Shown: positions 26,136-39,674 of the stretch, piece after piece
How the letters are laid out: each line of letters opens with the position of its first letter
How positions within the stretch are numbered: position 1 is the stretch's first letter
NCBI RefSeq assembly: GCF_014805625.2
Contig: NW_023998459.1
Coordinates: 1,234,213-1,298,212 of the forward strand
Source of the DNA: Glossina fuscipes
Taxonomy: Eukaryota; Arthropoda; Insecta; Diptera; Glossinidae
Length of the DNA: 64,000 nucleotides
Reading direction: 5' to 3'
Position numbers and translations under genes: made by a program
The notes under the pieces: generated by a model
Told to the model about the DNA's origin: nothing
Databases searched by the model: none
The model's input: only the letters and a program-made list of their open reading frames with translations

Positions 26136-28955
26136 AAATAGAGGGAGTCAATACACTTGCACTTGTGCAGCTCGTCCTACTTGCTCAGCACGGCGAGCAG
26201 CGAGCATAGCCGAACAACTTGGGCGGATTTAATATTTTTATTAATATTCTTTGTAGATGTAGACAGCGTAGCTTGTGCTATTAGGGGAGATACTCTTGCC
26301 AATTATTACTTGCGGGAGCTTATATTTATAATCTTTCAGTTCTTCTGTCCGTTTTGTTCGTTCGAATATCACAATTCAACTCTTTGTTGTTTATCTTTTG
26401 GTCACTTTGGTTGTTTATCTTTGGTCACTGCATAAAGCTACTTTACTTTATGACGTTCGCAGGTAAAGCATCATGAATCTGCATATAGTTTTCACATTTT
26501 AAAAATTTCTTTGAAAATCGGGGACTTTTTATCAATCCTTTTTATCAAATATGTGATTGTCGTTGAGACCGAAAATTATTACTATATATTCCAGCTAATT
26601 AGGACCAAAATTCATGAAGCTAATATATAATTTTCCTACACTCGCTGTAATGCTCCTGTATTTCAAATTGATTGCCGCAGTACATTCTTGGGCAGCAGAT
26701 TACTTCCGGATGTTCGTGTTAAAATTGTTGCGGCCTAAATAAATTAATGGCTTCATATGCTTAAAAGTACAGATGAAAATGGATAAGATTATCTCACACA
26801 ATAATCAAAAAGTGAAAATTGAATATTTCTAACTATTGCTGCCAATAACCTCAAAGTTATACCTAATATAAAATATAATCAAAAAATCGTTTTGGTGCAA
26901 CAATATTACCGATAAACTAACCAATTCGCGAAATGTAAGCGCAATGTTTCCGAAGCAGCTCTCGCCTGCTCGCTTCCAAGCTGCTGAAAAAAAAAAATTA
27001 TTTTGGAGTTCAATAAAAGCATTATTTATGAATTTTTCCCTAAAAGTTCCTGGTTTAATTTGTAAAAAAGAAATTTTTCATTTATACATGTATTCAGCGT
27101 GTTTCTCGCTGATCAATAATCATAAAGTTAAACCTGTCAAAAATGATATGCGTTTAAGAAAACTATTTTTATGCTGTAGCTTAAGCTTTATTAAACAAAT
27201 GAGGTAATTTTCATATTTTTAAATGACTCGTCAGCATTTATCGTTTACATTAAAATTACACCTGCTTACCAACAATAGCAACCTTTTATAACAATACGCC
27301 ATTTAATTAGACAGACAAATAAATGAAGCTATGGATGTTTTTGTGTGCTTGAAAGCATTCAGAAAGATAAAAATAATCAGAGCTTATAAACGTGTATGTG
27401 TTTTCATATGTTTATGTCTGCAGACTTAAAGCCAAATAATCATACATTCCCACATATACGTAATTAGTCCCAACATTAAGTTATTAGTTAGTTGAATATT
27501 AAAACTAACTACACTTCATAACCAATAATGATTATTTAGATATTAATAGTGTATATAGTGCGTATATATGTATATACACACACAACTTTCATGACACTTC
27601 TACCTAGGTATTACATTTATATTCGGTCTTTTCGTTAATATGTTAAAAGCTGCATACATGAGCGCTCTAATTGCGTGTTCGAAAGAAGTTTACTACTTTT
27701 TGCCTTTCTTTCTCTTTCTCCCTTCGTTTTTGTAATTGGGCTTATAAAACATTTATTAGTTCTTTTCTTTTCTCTTCCTTCTTTTTGTTATTTATAGAGC
27801 ACACTTCTGCAGTCCATTTCTTTTTGGCGTTTAGCGTGCTAAAGTATCTGAAAATTTACTCAAATCAAGTGAACACGTAAAAACAATAATTGTTGTTATT
27901 TTCGCTATTACATTCCATTATGTTTTTTTTAATTTTCCCCTTCTTTATTTTGAGGTCAAAAACAATCGATTTTCTTTAACTACCATAAAAGTAAAATGAG
28001 GTTAAAAATTCTTCATAAAAAAAGCAAATAAAAAAGTAAAAATTGGAATAAATGTATTTTTTTTTTAATTCATTTTCCTTGCCTTTAATCTCCTAATAAA
28101 CACTTATTAACCATTAAGTGGTTTACTCCCTATTTAATATGTTCTGCTATCATTAAAATCCTAAATAAAGAACAATACGCTGACGTTGTTGTTGATGAGT
28201 GCGTGCTCGCTGCTAATTAAACTTTTCATGTTCAAGTGCTCTCTTACATTGTGTTTTTGCTCATGTTTTTTACGATGCCGCTGTTATCATTGTTGTCGAC
28301 ATTTGATAATCATACTACAAAGAAAAGGCATGAAATAATGCCGTCATCTGATCTCACTGTCTGCCCGCCACCAGCAGAAGACATCATCATCACCATCATC
28401 AGTAGCAGACAGTACCCTGAAAACGAGCATTCAGCACCGTAAAAACAAAATAAGCACGCAACATACACATAAATATATTGTACAAAAATGAACAAATTAG
28501 AAATGTCATGATAAACTTAACATTCATAAAGCAAGCCATTGTTTTAGTTAACTTTGGAAAATATAAATTATTGCTTTGTCGTTGCTATTTGTCCATCTGG
28601 GTCTTTCTGTATGACGTGACGATTGGTGATGCGTTAAAAAATTTCAACTATTTTTCCTGTTTCATCCTTGAAATGAAACACTAGTCATATATTTGGATTC
28701 GGGTGAAAACTGGTTGTATGTTCTAACATTTTAATTTTGCATATTTTAAACCCACATATAATATTTTACAAATTTTTCGTTTAAATTCATCCGATCTAAA
28801 TTTCCGACCAATTTTCTCAGAAGTTTTTTTCAAATTTCATAACAAAATTTTGTATTGTCAAAATATTTGATCTTCAAAGCTTTGTAACTAGGGCTGATCT
28901 TTTTCTTTTTTAAACGGAGTTCAATTTGAGTTAATTTAATTTTCCCAATTGGAAA
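26136..28955. other. Intergenic, nothing recognised
   Basis: No supportable gene. It has a (CAT)n-like stretch near 28380-28400, several poly-T runs and AT-rich chance frames (26157-26435, 26944-27207, 27671-27880, 28236-28442) with no recognisable domain. Confidence 0.5.
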
Positions 28956-28959
28956 ATGT

Positions 28960-29560
28960 ATATGGAACGCATAAAATAGAATCCAAGTAGAATTTGCGAG
29001 TTCTATTTGACCAAAGACTACATATTAATCAGTAAACTGAAATAAAGCTAGTTCATCTAGATTTTGTTAAATGGTGGTCCAAAGAGTTTACATTACATTA
29101 CAAAAAGGCTATCCCTGAGCTTATTCATACCGATACTTGACTATGCTTTTATTCCTATAGGTGCTATGTGGATGCAATGGAATCCTTTCAAAACCAATTC
29201 CAATTAAGAATTTGGGTTGGGGCCAGCTTGTACCCATAAATTGTATTGGTTACCAGAATTGATCTCTTTTCTGAGAATTTTGTTAATGGATTAATTCCGA
29301 CAACTGAGAGTTATTCGACCGTTTCAATTCAGTAATTCAACTCAATATTAATATTCTAAATTCCTATTGAACTATGGGATTTATCTAATTTACACGAAAT
29401 TATTTATTATTTCTTCTACCCAACGTAAATGTGATCTCTCTGGTAAGGAAATGTTAATGCCTACAAAAGTTATATTCTGAAACTTAAATAAATCGGATTT
29501 ACATTGGCCACATATACATTACCTGAGTCGTGATATGTTATGTTCTCTTACGAAACCCAA
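28960..29560 (+). mobile_element. LINE copy E (jockey-like), heavily decayed, plus strand
   Basis: Plus-strand frames recover ITKRLSLSLFIPILDYAF and CYVDAMESFQNQFQL, then an Asn-Leu-Gly-Trp-like block. These align with ITKTLY..., ILEYASVVW, CYVDSIESIQKQFLLFA and ALRNLGWDP of copies A and B. The nucleotide sequence around KWWSKE is also recognisable. Stops and frame changes are frequent. It is the only copy of this LINE family in the window on the plus strand, and apparently the oldest. The 3' boundary is uncertain. Confidence 0.6.
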
Positions 29561-31599
29561 AGAGGTTAACTACTTGTTTTTTCTTATTCGTAGTTTGTAC
29601 TAACTAAGCTGAAATCTTTGTAGGTCCAGGTTAGAAACTACAACTGCTTTTCTAAACTTATTTTGTTATTTTTCAAACAGCGGCATCCCTTATGGCATGT
29701 AAAATGCAATTTAGTCGTACGCATCTGTACGGAGTTTGCTGTTTTTTTCAGTATAAACTATAATATAAAATATATAATCGATTTCAATCCAAAAATCATC
29801 TCGAGATTCGAAATGGAAATGGGCGTATGTAAATGATAGAATCCTAATTAATCCAGACACTGGCTGCTTAAGAAAAAAGAACGACTAAGCATCGCTTTTA
29901 TGCACATTTGTACAAGTGCGCATCAGCGATCGTATAAAGTATGAATGAATGACAGAATTATATTAAAGATGCTATCTTTTTTCGTTCTTCAGTCGTCTGT
30001 CCGGTTACAACCTCGTAGAAGGATAAGTTTAGCGTAAAATTTGTCCTAAACAGTTTCGCCAAGTAAAATGCAGAATCTATCGAAATCTCACAATTCTTGT
30101 CCTCCTTTTTCGAGCATAAAGTTAAGTCATAAAATCCTCATATATGCATTTCAGTTAAGGAATGACGCCAATAAACATTTCAGGAAGTTTGTCATTAAAG
30201 TTTTGCCATTTTTTAGTTTTGTCTTTCGATTTATAATGCGCAACGGAAAATTGCGTTACCTGTCTATAAAGTCACTTTCAAATGTCAAAAAATCACTAAA
30301 ATCATAAAACGAACGTTTTTAAATGTCGTTGTCAACTAACAACAAATTTCAATTATATACAATTTAAATTCAAAAATTATTTTAATTGACATACAAGCGA
30401 ATTCAAAGTATCACGCTTACTAAAGGAGCAATAGATTAGCGGGGATGGGTGTTGCTATAAGTACATCTATAAGTATGACTGCAATTTCTCAAAAACAACT
30501 ATTGTGTGTCAAATTAGTTAGAGGCGGACGTATTTCAAGAAGGCTATGTTCCTTAAGATGAAAGAGTGGTGACATAAGATCAAACGTTCGGAGATTTCTA
30601 CGATCACATGACTTCAAAGTTATAGTCAGATTATTTCCCCGACGTAAGTATCCGCGATTATGAAGTATAATTACACGGGAGACAAATTTCTTTTTAGCAA
30701 AATTGGTTTGCTAAAGGTTGGCGCAATAGCTACATCGCTTCATCTCGCTTCATCAACGCGCCTTAAAAGAAGTTCTCAATAAAGCGAAAGTCGCTACGAA
30801 AATCACACACACAATCTCAATGTGCACTTATGATTCAATTATACAATGAATTGTGTTTAGCAAATTCTGGATCTAACAGATTGTATCCAAATTTTATCCT
30901 ACAATGAATTTCGCTTTCCTATTTATTTTGCCTCTGTTAAAGGAAAAGTCTAAATAATGGTTATGATGGTTTTGTGCCGAATGTCACATCGTTGGTATAG
31001 TAACTTATGGAATTATAAGTTACTTGTGCAGTGAAATCTTTTTAAACATGCATATATTTACCGCTTGTGCTAAAATTTGAAATAGACTCTATCTTTAGTA
31101 AACCAATCATTTTCCGAAGTATGATTGTCAACGTGGTGTCTATTAGCATATTTTTGTGTTCAGGACACTTTGCAAAAAATTTCAAAATAGATCGATATAT
31201 GCCATAAAACATCTCGAAAATTGCAATCTCTAGGCCTGAAAGGCCTTTGAGTACAAAGTTTTCGTTGCTTTATATGTACTCCAGCATAAATAAATAAACA
31301 ATACGAGTCTTATGGGAAATATTTAAACTCAAACCAGTACACAGCAAAAGCAAAATTCTTTATTTTGTAGTATATCGTAAAATGACATATCAAGTATATA
31401 CTTAAAAAAAAAAATCTATGCCTTTACTGACAAAATACCGATTTCACTTCCAAACAGTCAATTTTTTAAAGAAATGTAGATAATAACGAAAAAGCCAAAG
31501 TTGGAGGAAAATTGAAACTGATCAATTTGTGACGAGCAATAGGCTATTTACACAAGTTGCCTGCATTGAAATAAAGTAACGGTCAATTACGATTTATAT
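29561..31599. other. Intergenic, nothing recognised
   Basis: No gene or named repeat. The 79-codon plus frame at 30068-30307 has no recognisable domain. Confidence 0.45.
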
Positions 31600-32230
31600 G
31601 AACCTTCTTAAGCCCTACACTACTTACTATACACGGTACATTAAGTTTGTGTGGAGGTGTTTAATATCAGAAAAGGCTTAAGACAGACCCAACTTTCATT
31701 ATACCGATTGAGTCAGAATCATTTTCTGAATATAATATTCCTACGGAAAAGATATCTTAATATGGTAAAAATCTCCAATTTTCCCAATATCTTACTGAAA
31801 AGTCGCTCATAGAAATAATTTGACATAAAAATTAATTTTACCGAATTTAAACCACCTAGGTATATTTTTTAAAATTCCAGCCCATATAAGGATTTTAATG
31901 AAATATAGCCCTTTAAATGACAAAAAGATCTAATTTTTAATATTTTGGGACGAAAATTTCTGCTTAATAAATCAACCATTGGGAATTTGGATCACAAAGA
32001 TCTATTTTTTCGACTACATCATTTATAGAAGCTCAAAGCGAAACCTTCCGTGGCGTTAAAGCCTAATATGTGGTTTGTTATGACAGAAGCAACTGGAGAA
32101 TAATCAAATATTTGACAAGTAAAGGAAGTTTGGTAAATTTACACCACATTGACTTTTGACATATAATTTTTGATATATTATTAATTAAACCAAATTGTAT
32201 AGAAAATCGTACAGTCGGCTTGGTCAGACT
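31600..32230 (+). repeat. Dispersed repeat R2, partial copy
   Basis: The stretch with AAACCACCTAGGTATATTTT, CCCATATAAGG and ATGAAATATAGCCCTT resembles 34480-34800 of the larger R2 copy (AAACCACATAGGTCTATTT, CCCATATAAG, ATGAAACTTAAACCCTTATA). Diverged, with approximate ends. Confidence 0.45.
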
Positions 32231-32874
32231 ATAGAATGTTTACCTGTTTTTTTTGGTTTTTCATATATTTTATGAAGTTTTTTAGGTAAAATGTCAAATA
32301 AAAATTCAATAATAGAAATGTATATAGATTTCATCATACACATGTAATATCGATATAAATATTGAGTTAATTTGAATAGTTACCCGAATTATCGTCGACA
32401 ATTTATAGCAATAGCGAGAAGTAATACGTCAAAACAAAACAAAAAACTACTGCTCAAATGTCACAGTTTGAAAAAAAAAATTATTTGCAATTCTCAATGA
32501 AATAAATAGAATTATGGAAAACCATGTGAATGGAGAAAGAAACAAGTTGCGAGTGTTAGAAAAATCTTTTTAGAATAAAAAAAAATGAATTAAATATAAT
32601 ATATGTGATTTGGTTATGCAAATCGTGCACATTTGAAACAATGTTGATAGTAGTTATTTTAAATGTAATTTTAAATGTTTTTTTTTAATCTCTTCGTACC
32701 ATAAAAGCCAGATTAATAGTTTCCATTTATATATTTATTTCGTACTAATAAACATCATATTCTTACATTTGATAGCGCCTGCAAATTTTGTTGCTGCTAG
32801 ATCTACACAGATTTTCCTCGTTTTGATGATTTTAAGCAAAACTACTACCAATAATTCTATTAAGAAGAAAGATA

Positions 32875-33635
32875 ATTAAAGTCGGTCGGGGCCGAATCTT
32901 TTATACCCTATGCTTTAAAAAGTTTATGTGAATTCCAAATTTATTTACAAATTTGTGGACGGTATCTTCATTCTCGCTAACGGGAGAACTACACACAAAT
33001 ACTACAAAGTTACGCAAACAGAAAGTTGGACAGACGAACAGGCGGAGAACTTTAGGTGCATTCAAGGGTTGTAACTGGTTAAGAATTTGTGTACTTGATG
33101 GGTTTTTTGAAGCTTGTTTTTGCGTGTTATAAAGGTATTGTAAAAATAATTAAATTTTGATACACTATAACATTGAGTAGGCCTGGTCAAATTTTCTCAT
33201 TTTTGCGCACAGATGCTACAGCATTGCCCACAGAATATGCGTTCACGTTTTTGTACATTTATTTGTTATAGTTTATCAGTAGTGATCAAAGACACAATTT
33301 TTCATTCCCCTTGAAAAACAGAGATGTTCTCAGTGTACGTGGCGCTGTGGACGTGCCCTTCGACAGTTTTGGTCTATTTTCAACACTATCCTGTGTGCAA
33401 AAACTTTCAATGTTTCTGAAAAGTTTGAAATCGATGGCTTCATTTTTGCGGCCAGGTGAATGTTTGTAACAGATAACACACAGACGAATTAGCGGACATG
33501 CTTACATCGATTTAGAATTTGATGCTGATTAAGAATACATATATTTTGTGGACTCTCTGATTCTCTCATCTGAACGTTGCAAACGTTTTGACAAAATGAA
33601 TATAGCCCTCACCCTTCGGTGATCGGTTTAAAAAA
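32875..33635 (+). repeat. Dispersed repeat R1, near full length
   Basis: It starts with GTCGGTCGGGGCCGAATCTT then TTATACCCT and ends with GTTTTGACAAAATGAATATA then GCCCTCACCCTTCGG. It aligns through its whole length with 10395-11275. No conserved protein frame. It may be a Tc1/mariner- or MITE-derived non-autonomous repeat, but no catalytic motif is visible to classify it. Confidence 0.68.
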
Positions 33636-34079
33636 CCATTTAAGAAATATAAAACAAGGAGCATGGAAGTTCAAATAATTGACCGTTAACTACAAGTATA
33701 TCACTCAACCGATTAACACTATTTTCTGACCTGAAGATAGTTTTGACGAATATCTGGCTAACAGACTTTCGCAATCGTAACTTATAGAGGAAAATAAGAA
33801 AAAATTCTTAATTTTTTTTAAGGTGTCTTCAGTTTCTAGTCAACTGTCAATATGTTTGTAGATACTTCTTCCCCCAACCTTGTCTTCTTAATTAGATTGA
33901 ATATGCCAAATACATTTTTGTCATTATGGTATTCTAACAAAAAAAGGCAGTCAAATGTACTTTACGACCAGACCAGATTGAAAAAAAAATTATTTTAGGC
34001 ATTTAAATGTGTTTGTATAAGCGCCTAAACTTTTGCTTTATAAATTTAAAATATTTAAAATAAGCTCTTATTCAAGTGA

Positions 34080-34965
34080 AAATAATCTTTTCTAAGCTTG
34101 GCTGCCCGTCTTGTTTAGTTTTTTTCAACATATAGGTCGCAACTTTTGAAATATTTTGATGAAATTTGCTACGCTGTTTTGGCTCAAGGCGAGCGCTACT
34201 GAAAACGTTTTGGATTGATACCGTTTTTCGACCACTCCATATGCAACGCCTTGTTTGGAAAAGTCGCTACAGGGAAAAAAATTTTCGTCTTCACAGTTTC
34301 TCATCTCAAAATTGACAGTATTTCGGCATTTTTGCATTTGGCCCGACTGGGGCAATTTGTGAACCCTCGCTGATGCAACCGTTCCTGCTCAAGCTTTATA
34401 TGGCGAAAAGGTCGAATTTCCAATACCTCATAGTGCAAATTGAGTCATAATAGCAGAAACTTACCTTAACGAATATGGACTACTTGGGTTTATTTTTTGG
34501 ACACCACCACATATCAGGGTTCTCATGAAACTTAAACCCTTATATGCCAAAAGAGGCTAATTGCTAATTTTTTTGCGATGGCAATTTGCTCATGATAGTA
34601 ATTAATTAAAAAAATTAAGTGGACCTAATATAAACCACATAGGTCTATTTCTCCGCCAACCCATATAAGATTATCCTATCTTAATAATCCATAGGAGCGT
34701 GTCGGCAAAAAAAATTAACAGTAAGGAATAAATCTATTTTTTTGGACCCCTCCCATATAGGCACTATCATGAAACGAAAATTCCTATATCCTATATCTAA
34801 CCTTCCAATACGCGGGCTTCTATAAAAATTATAGCTTTGTATGAAATAACTTTTTGATGTATTATTACCAAAACCTGTGAATAATTATACTAAGCGAAGT
34901 GGTGTAGGGTATGTAATACTCGGCGTCGCCCGACTATGACATTCTTGCTTGTTTTATATAGTTCA
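34080..34965 (+). repeat. Dispersed repeat R2, longest copy
   Basis: It begins near CTTGGCTGCCCGTCTTGTTT and ends with GTGTAGGGTATGTAATACTC then GGCGTCGCCCGACTATGACA and TTCTTGCTTGTTTT. The same start and end signatures recur at 57285-57605, and the end at 53690-53770. It contains repeated CCCATATA blocks. The minus frame at 34125-34355 is not conserved in the other copies and is probably spurious. Confidence 0.62.
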
Positions 34966-35544
34966 TAGAAAAACATTTATCGCGTAAAAAGTTTATTTAT
35001 ACGTTTATATTTTCCCGAAATTTCGCGCAAGATTTGAATTTTACACCATCTTTGCCATAAATTGTGAAGAGATCAATTAAAAATTTTGGAGAGATTGGAT
35101 CCACTAGAGAGAGTGATCTTGTTTTAGAGACATTAATGCGGTACCGCGTTCAACATTGGAAACTTCGGCAAACCCTCTACAGTGTACTCTCACGAAAGAT
35201 TTGTGTCTTCATAGTTGCAAGCTCTATTTGACTCATGAACTCACCTCTGAACCTAATGACCATGCACAACGACATTTCTTGGGGAAATTTAATGAAAGAA
35301 GTTGAACATTGTTTAAAAAACAGCTAAGCTTTGAAGACTATTTACCGCATATGCGACTGTATACATAACTCTATACTGCACCCTTAAGGAGTCGATAGCA
35401 AATGTACAGTTATTAGTTATAAACCTGTGCTTGCTATTGAAATTTGTGTCTCGGATGAATTTTGGGAACATACATAATATTCACATAATGCCACACCAAA
35501 TTTTTTTTTTACTCGGTTGATGAAAAAAACATATAAAAATTAGC
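34966..35544. other. Intergenic, nothing recognised
   Basis: No gene or named repeat seen. Confidence 0.45.
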
Positions 35545-35765
35545 GTTCAGTCTTAGTCAATTTCTCAACCATTCATCGCTACATGACAAGAGTGCAGGTT
35601 TATTACGAACTGGATCAAAAGTGCTATCATCAGTAGATAAATCAGATATGTGTAGCACAACTGTCAGATTTGATTCAAATGAAGAATTTCTTCCGTGATT
35701 AACGATCTCTGTTAGTTTTTTTTTTGTTGTAAGGTTTGTAAGTAGCACTTTTATTTCTAGTTTAT
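35545..35765 (-). repeat. Repeat R3 with a conserved ORF tail
   Basis: This stretch matches 56325-56480. Read on minus, both copies translate in corresponding frames to a shared C-terminal peptide. Here it is DLSTDDSTFDPVRNKPALLS ending in WLRN and stop. In the other copy it is EISTDDNIFDLVRSKRASLL ending in SSEE and stop. Conservation at amino-acid level suggests a fragment of an unidentified transposon ORF. I do not recognise the family. Confidence 0.5.
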
Positions 35766-36904
35766 TTTTCTTGGATTCATCGAACTTAATTCATTGGAAC
35801 AAATTTTTTAAAGGTTTTTATGCTGTTTGGACGATAATATGCCTGGAGCCAAGTTTAATAGTAAAAGTCTATATCTTTGAAAAATATTTATCAAAAATCG
35901 ACTATTAAATCTGACGAAGTCTAAAAAATATTGTTATGAATTTACCATTGAAATTTGAAAGCCATGTGGTAAGAGATGACGTACGTTCATAGTACCTCCA
36001 ACGAGAAATATATAGTTAACTGAAAGAAGTGATTGAAGACCTATTTAGAGACATTTTAAACAATTTTTCATTGCAGAGGCTTTCATTATTTACTATAAAA
36101 ATAGGCGTATTTATGCTTACAATATCTCCTGGTTAGAAATCGGTTTTTAGAGTGGGTTAAATAAATTACAGATGAAAGAATAAACTTAAGTACCAAAAGC
36201 TGAGTGAAACAACAAAAGCTGTAAGAACTTCTCCGCTAACCCTAGCGCAGTTACAGTGCCAAGTCTCTTACTATGACTTTCTAATTTCAAAAAGCGAAAA
36301 ATTCGGGATATACAAGTGCGTTTTTGCACAATAAAATTAGACAATTTTCAAGCATTGGCACGAAAACATACACATATATACACATTCCTGAATTACTTTA
36401 TTCAAAAAATTTCATCTTCCTCTTGACTTTTGTTCTTCTTACTATATTATCCCTAGTGTTGTGTGTTTATTTGTTTACAATTTTTATTGCTTCAGGATTT
36501 TCAAGAACAGCTTGCATAATTCATCTACGGCCCTATCTGTAGGTATGCACAAAAAATTTATAGAAGAATCAGAAAGAAGTAATAAAAAAAATTTTTTAAG
36601 CAATTTTAAGCAATTTTTTTAAAAATGTAAGGAATTACGGAATAAGGCTAAACCAGACAAGCTTATAAAAGGATTAAATTTGTTTTATTTTGTTTTGCAA
36701 AATATCCTTATGGACCGTCCACCCGTTTGTTAGCACTGTTGTCCCATATCTGCTTCTACTACGGCTTCTTCACGTAATAGGCTTAACTTTTGCCTCCATT
36801 TTCTGTTATTTCTCACGAAAACCTTTTTTTCTATTTTACTTTGCAACTATTTCGGTAGGTAATTTTGCCATCTTTGGGAAGTAGAAATCCAATAGAATTT
36901 GCTT
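35766..36904. other. Intergenic or 3' remains of the gypsy-like element
   Basis: No integrase, envelope or LTR could be recognised here, although this is where the 3' half of the neighbouring minus-strand element should lie. Plus frames at 36324-36542 and 36690-36884 are hydrophobic AT-rich frames without a known domain. Confidence 0.4.
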
Positions 36905-37056
36905 AACGTTTCCCTGCGCCGGTATAAGTAAGTGATGCCTCACTGCATGCTTTTGCTAGGTTGGAAGATTTTCAGTCTCAAGCACACAAGTGTGTTGGCG
37001 AGCCAATACGTCAGTCGTATGATTTTCCTTTCCCGGTTTATAAAATATTTGTGCAT

Positions 37057-38266
37057 TCATTTTGCATTTTGCAGTTCGTCGATAGAAGCTTTACAGCGTT
37101 TTCTTTTCGGGTTAGGGTTACGATCTGAAACTGCGAATGTCTGCGGTTGGTGATCTGTAAAAATGTTGAAACTTTTTACGCAGTAGAGGTAATGCCTGAG
37201 GGTTTTCAAGGCCCAAACGATGACCAGAAGATCTTTCTCGTTTCTTGCGATACGTAATTCTTTGTCCGCCAATACTCTTGAAATCATTGTTATGCGCTTT
37301 CCGTCTGATGATAAAAGACCCACCAAGCTCATGAGACGGCGCGTCGGTAGTAAGATCACACGGTTTATTAGAGTCTGGTACAGTATCATAACGTCCTCTG
37401 GCGTTAAAATGTCCCTTAATTTGTGGAAAGCTCGTAGTTAGTCTTCTGTGAAATTGATCGAAATTTTTTTGGATTAGGTAGCACGCATCTTGCCGTTTTC
37501 CACTTTTAGAATATCGGCAAATGGAACTCTCTTACGAAATAGCGATAATAGCCAGCCGGACCCAGAAATGACCTAATGGCAAACAGTGAAGTAGGTACAA
37601 GGTAATTTCTAAATTGCATTAATCTTAGACGGACCTGTTTATATACCTCCCCTTGATGCAATGAATCTTTAGTTTTCAAAAGATTTTACTTTCCTCATAT
37701 TTGCTTCGAGTAGGCCCCTAAGAACACAATCAATGTACCTAACATGATTCTCTTTAGTTTCTAAAAAGATTATAACATCATCGACGTAGACGTAACAAGT
37801 CTTACCGATTTGTTCTCGGAGGACGTTTTCTATTGCCCTTTGGAAAACACTCGGGGCATTCTTCAACTCAATGGTAGTCGACAGAACTCGTATTTTCCGT
37901 TGTTCACTGTTTTTCCCTGTCCCTTTCGGTAAGTTCTATCTGGTGAAATCTACATTTTAAATCTAATGTGGTAAAATAATTTGCTTTACCTAAATTCAAT
38001 AATATTACGTTTACGTTTGGTACGGGATATTTATCATCAATTATTTTTTGGTTGAGCTTCCAAAAGTCTATTACCAGACGTTTCTTCTTATCGCCAAGTT
38101 GGTCGATACCTTTTTTGTCAATATCCCAGACTGGGCTGTTGATGCGCGATCTGGAATGTCGAATAATACCGTTAGCCAAGGGTTCTTTTATTTCGGCGTT
38201 CACAAAGTCAGTTACGCCCACTGGGTATGGGTACAGTTTTGAGTACACAGGTTCCTCGTCATCCAT
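37057..38266 (-). pseudogene. Broken pol: reverse transcriptase and RNase H
   Basis: Three minus-strand frames (37904-38266, 37669-37866, 37057-37389) make one interrupted polyprotein part. Together they give the reverse-transcriptase fingers with the LDLKCRF catalytic-Asp block, the palm with YVDD, then RNase H with a TDH motif. Some family-conserved residues have changed (for example LDLKCRF where Ser-Gly-Phe is usual). Untranslatable gaps of a few hundred bases lie between RT and RNase H. The protein normally copies the element's RNA into DNA in cytoplasmic particles; this copy cannot encode it. Confidence 0.85.
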
Positions 38267-39434
38267 GCAGATAGTGGCGACGATGTTAGTATTTCAAGAC
38301 AATTAATTAGGGTCAGCATATACTTTCATCTCACTTTTTATCATTTTCTGAAATCCTATCCTCACTGAAAAAGGTACACCATTTTCATTGATTTTAACGA
38401 AATCTACGTTTTCACATTGGAAGAAATTGATTTTTTTTCATCCGGAGTTATGAGAAAATTGCCCGTTTTTTAAGTCAATTTTAGCGTCTACTTTTTAAGT
38501 ATCTCCAAGCCGATAATTATATCGAAGATGGATAAAGAGTTCAGAATTACGAATGGTGTATTTTCACCGATCAACTTACAACACATTTTCGTTTTACTGG
38601 ATTCTGGCCATGGATAGAATGAACTACGGGAGGCGTGTTTACATGGACCCCATGCTTCAGTTCTGGTAAAAGTTTTATATAATTCCTCGAAGCCCCTGTA
38701 TCAATTAGGTATTTCATGCTTCTCCTTGCTACTCTTCGTCCTCTGAACGGTAACAGAGAGTTTCCTCTAAAATGTTAACATAATAGATAGGTTGAACAGC
38801 TTCATCCTCTAATACCGATCTTCTTGCTCATATCCGTATAAAGCTTCCTGACAGGTATTGTTGATCTTTTGGAGTTTGGGCTTCGGATATTGTCTGCCTC
38901 TTAAAATTCTGCCTTTGAAACTAGTTCGAATTTCCACCACTACATTGGTTTCCGCGAAGAGGATGGATCTGCATCCACAGGTTCGCCTTGAACCTGTGCA
39001 GAATTCTGCCAATTTAGTTAAAACTTCTTGACGTAATAAGAATTTTTTATTCATTACTATGATCTCCGGTACAATTCTGCCACTTTGATTGAAAGCTCTT
39101 GACGTAATAGAAATCCTTGTGTTGTGTCATTAGGTTGACAATTTTTCTTTATCGACTTATTTTCATTCCTGTTAGCCAATATCGTCCCAAAAGTATAGCG
39201 TTCATGGTTAGCTTCTACCTCCTGGGTCAGAGCGAGGGTGCTTGGTAGGTCGGACGGACGAACAGAAAAAAGTACGTCCCATAGTGGTTTTTAAGACCGG
39301 ATATGAAAATGCCTAGGTTTGATCGTGGGTCATTAAGGTTTCGCTTGTTAATAGTAAGAGCTTACGCTCTACCTTTTTATAAAATTGAATAACCGATTGT
39401 GCACAATGTCGCAAGATAGTGAGTTCTTGCACAA

Positions 39435-39674
39435 TTAAGCAAAAAGGACGTTTGTCAACGTAAAATCTAACCTAGCTATGATAGCTATAAAATTGAGTAC
39501 TATGTTGAACGAAGTCCTCACCGCGTCTGCACGACCCTTAGTTTTATTTCTAATGATGGCCACTGCCTGGTAGTGTTTAGAACCACCGTCATAATTTTCG
39601 AAGACTGTATAGGCAGTGTGGGCTGCCTGTCTCCGCGAAATGTAATTTTTTTTTTTTTTTTCAAAGTCCGGCAA
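39435..39674 (-). pseudogene. Gag capsid fragment of the gypsy-like element
   Basis: The 79-codon frame has ISRRQAAHTAYTVFENYDGG and KHYQAVAIIRNKTKGRADA, typical of the N-terminal capsid region of gypsy-group gag. A poly-T/poly-A run at 39648-39661 interrupts its beginning. The rest of gag is too decayed to follow; the minus frame at 38809-39054 may be a later, unrecognisable part. Confidence 0.72.
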
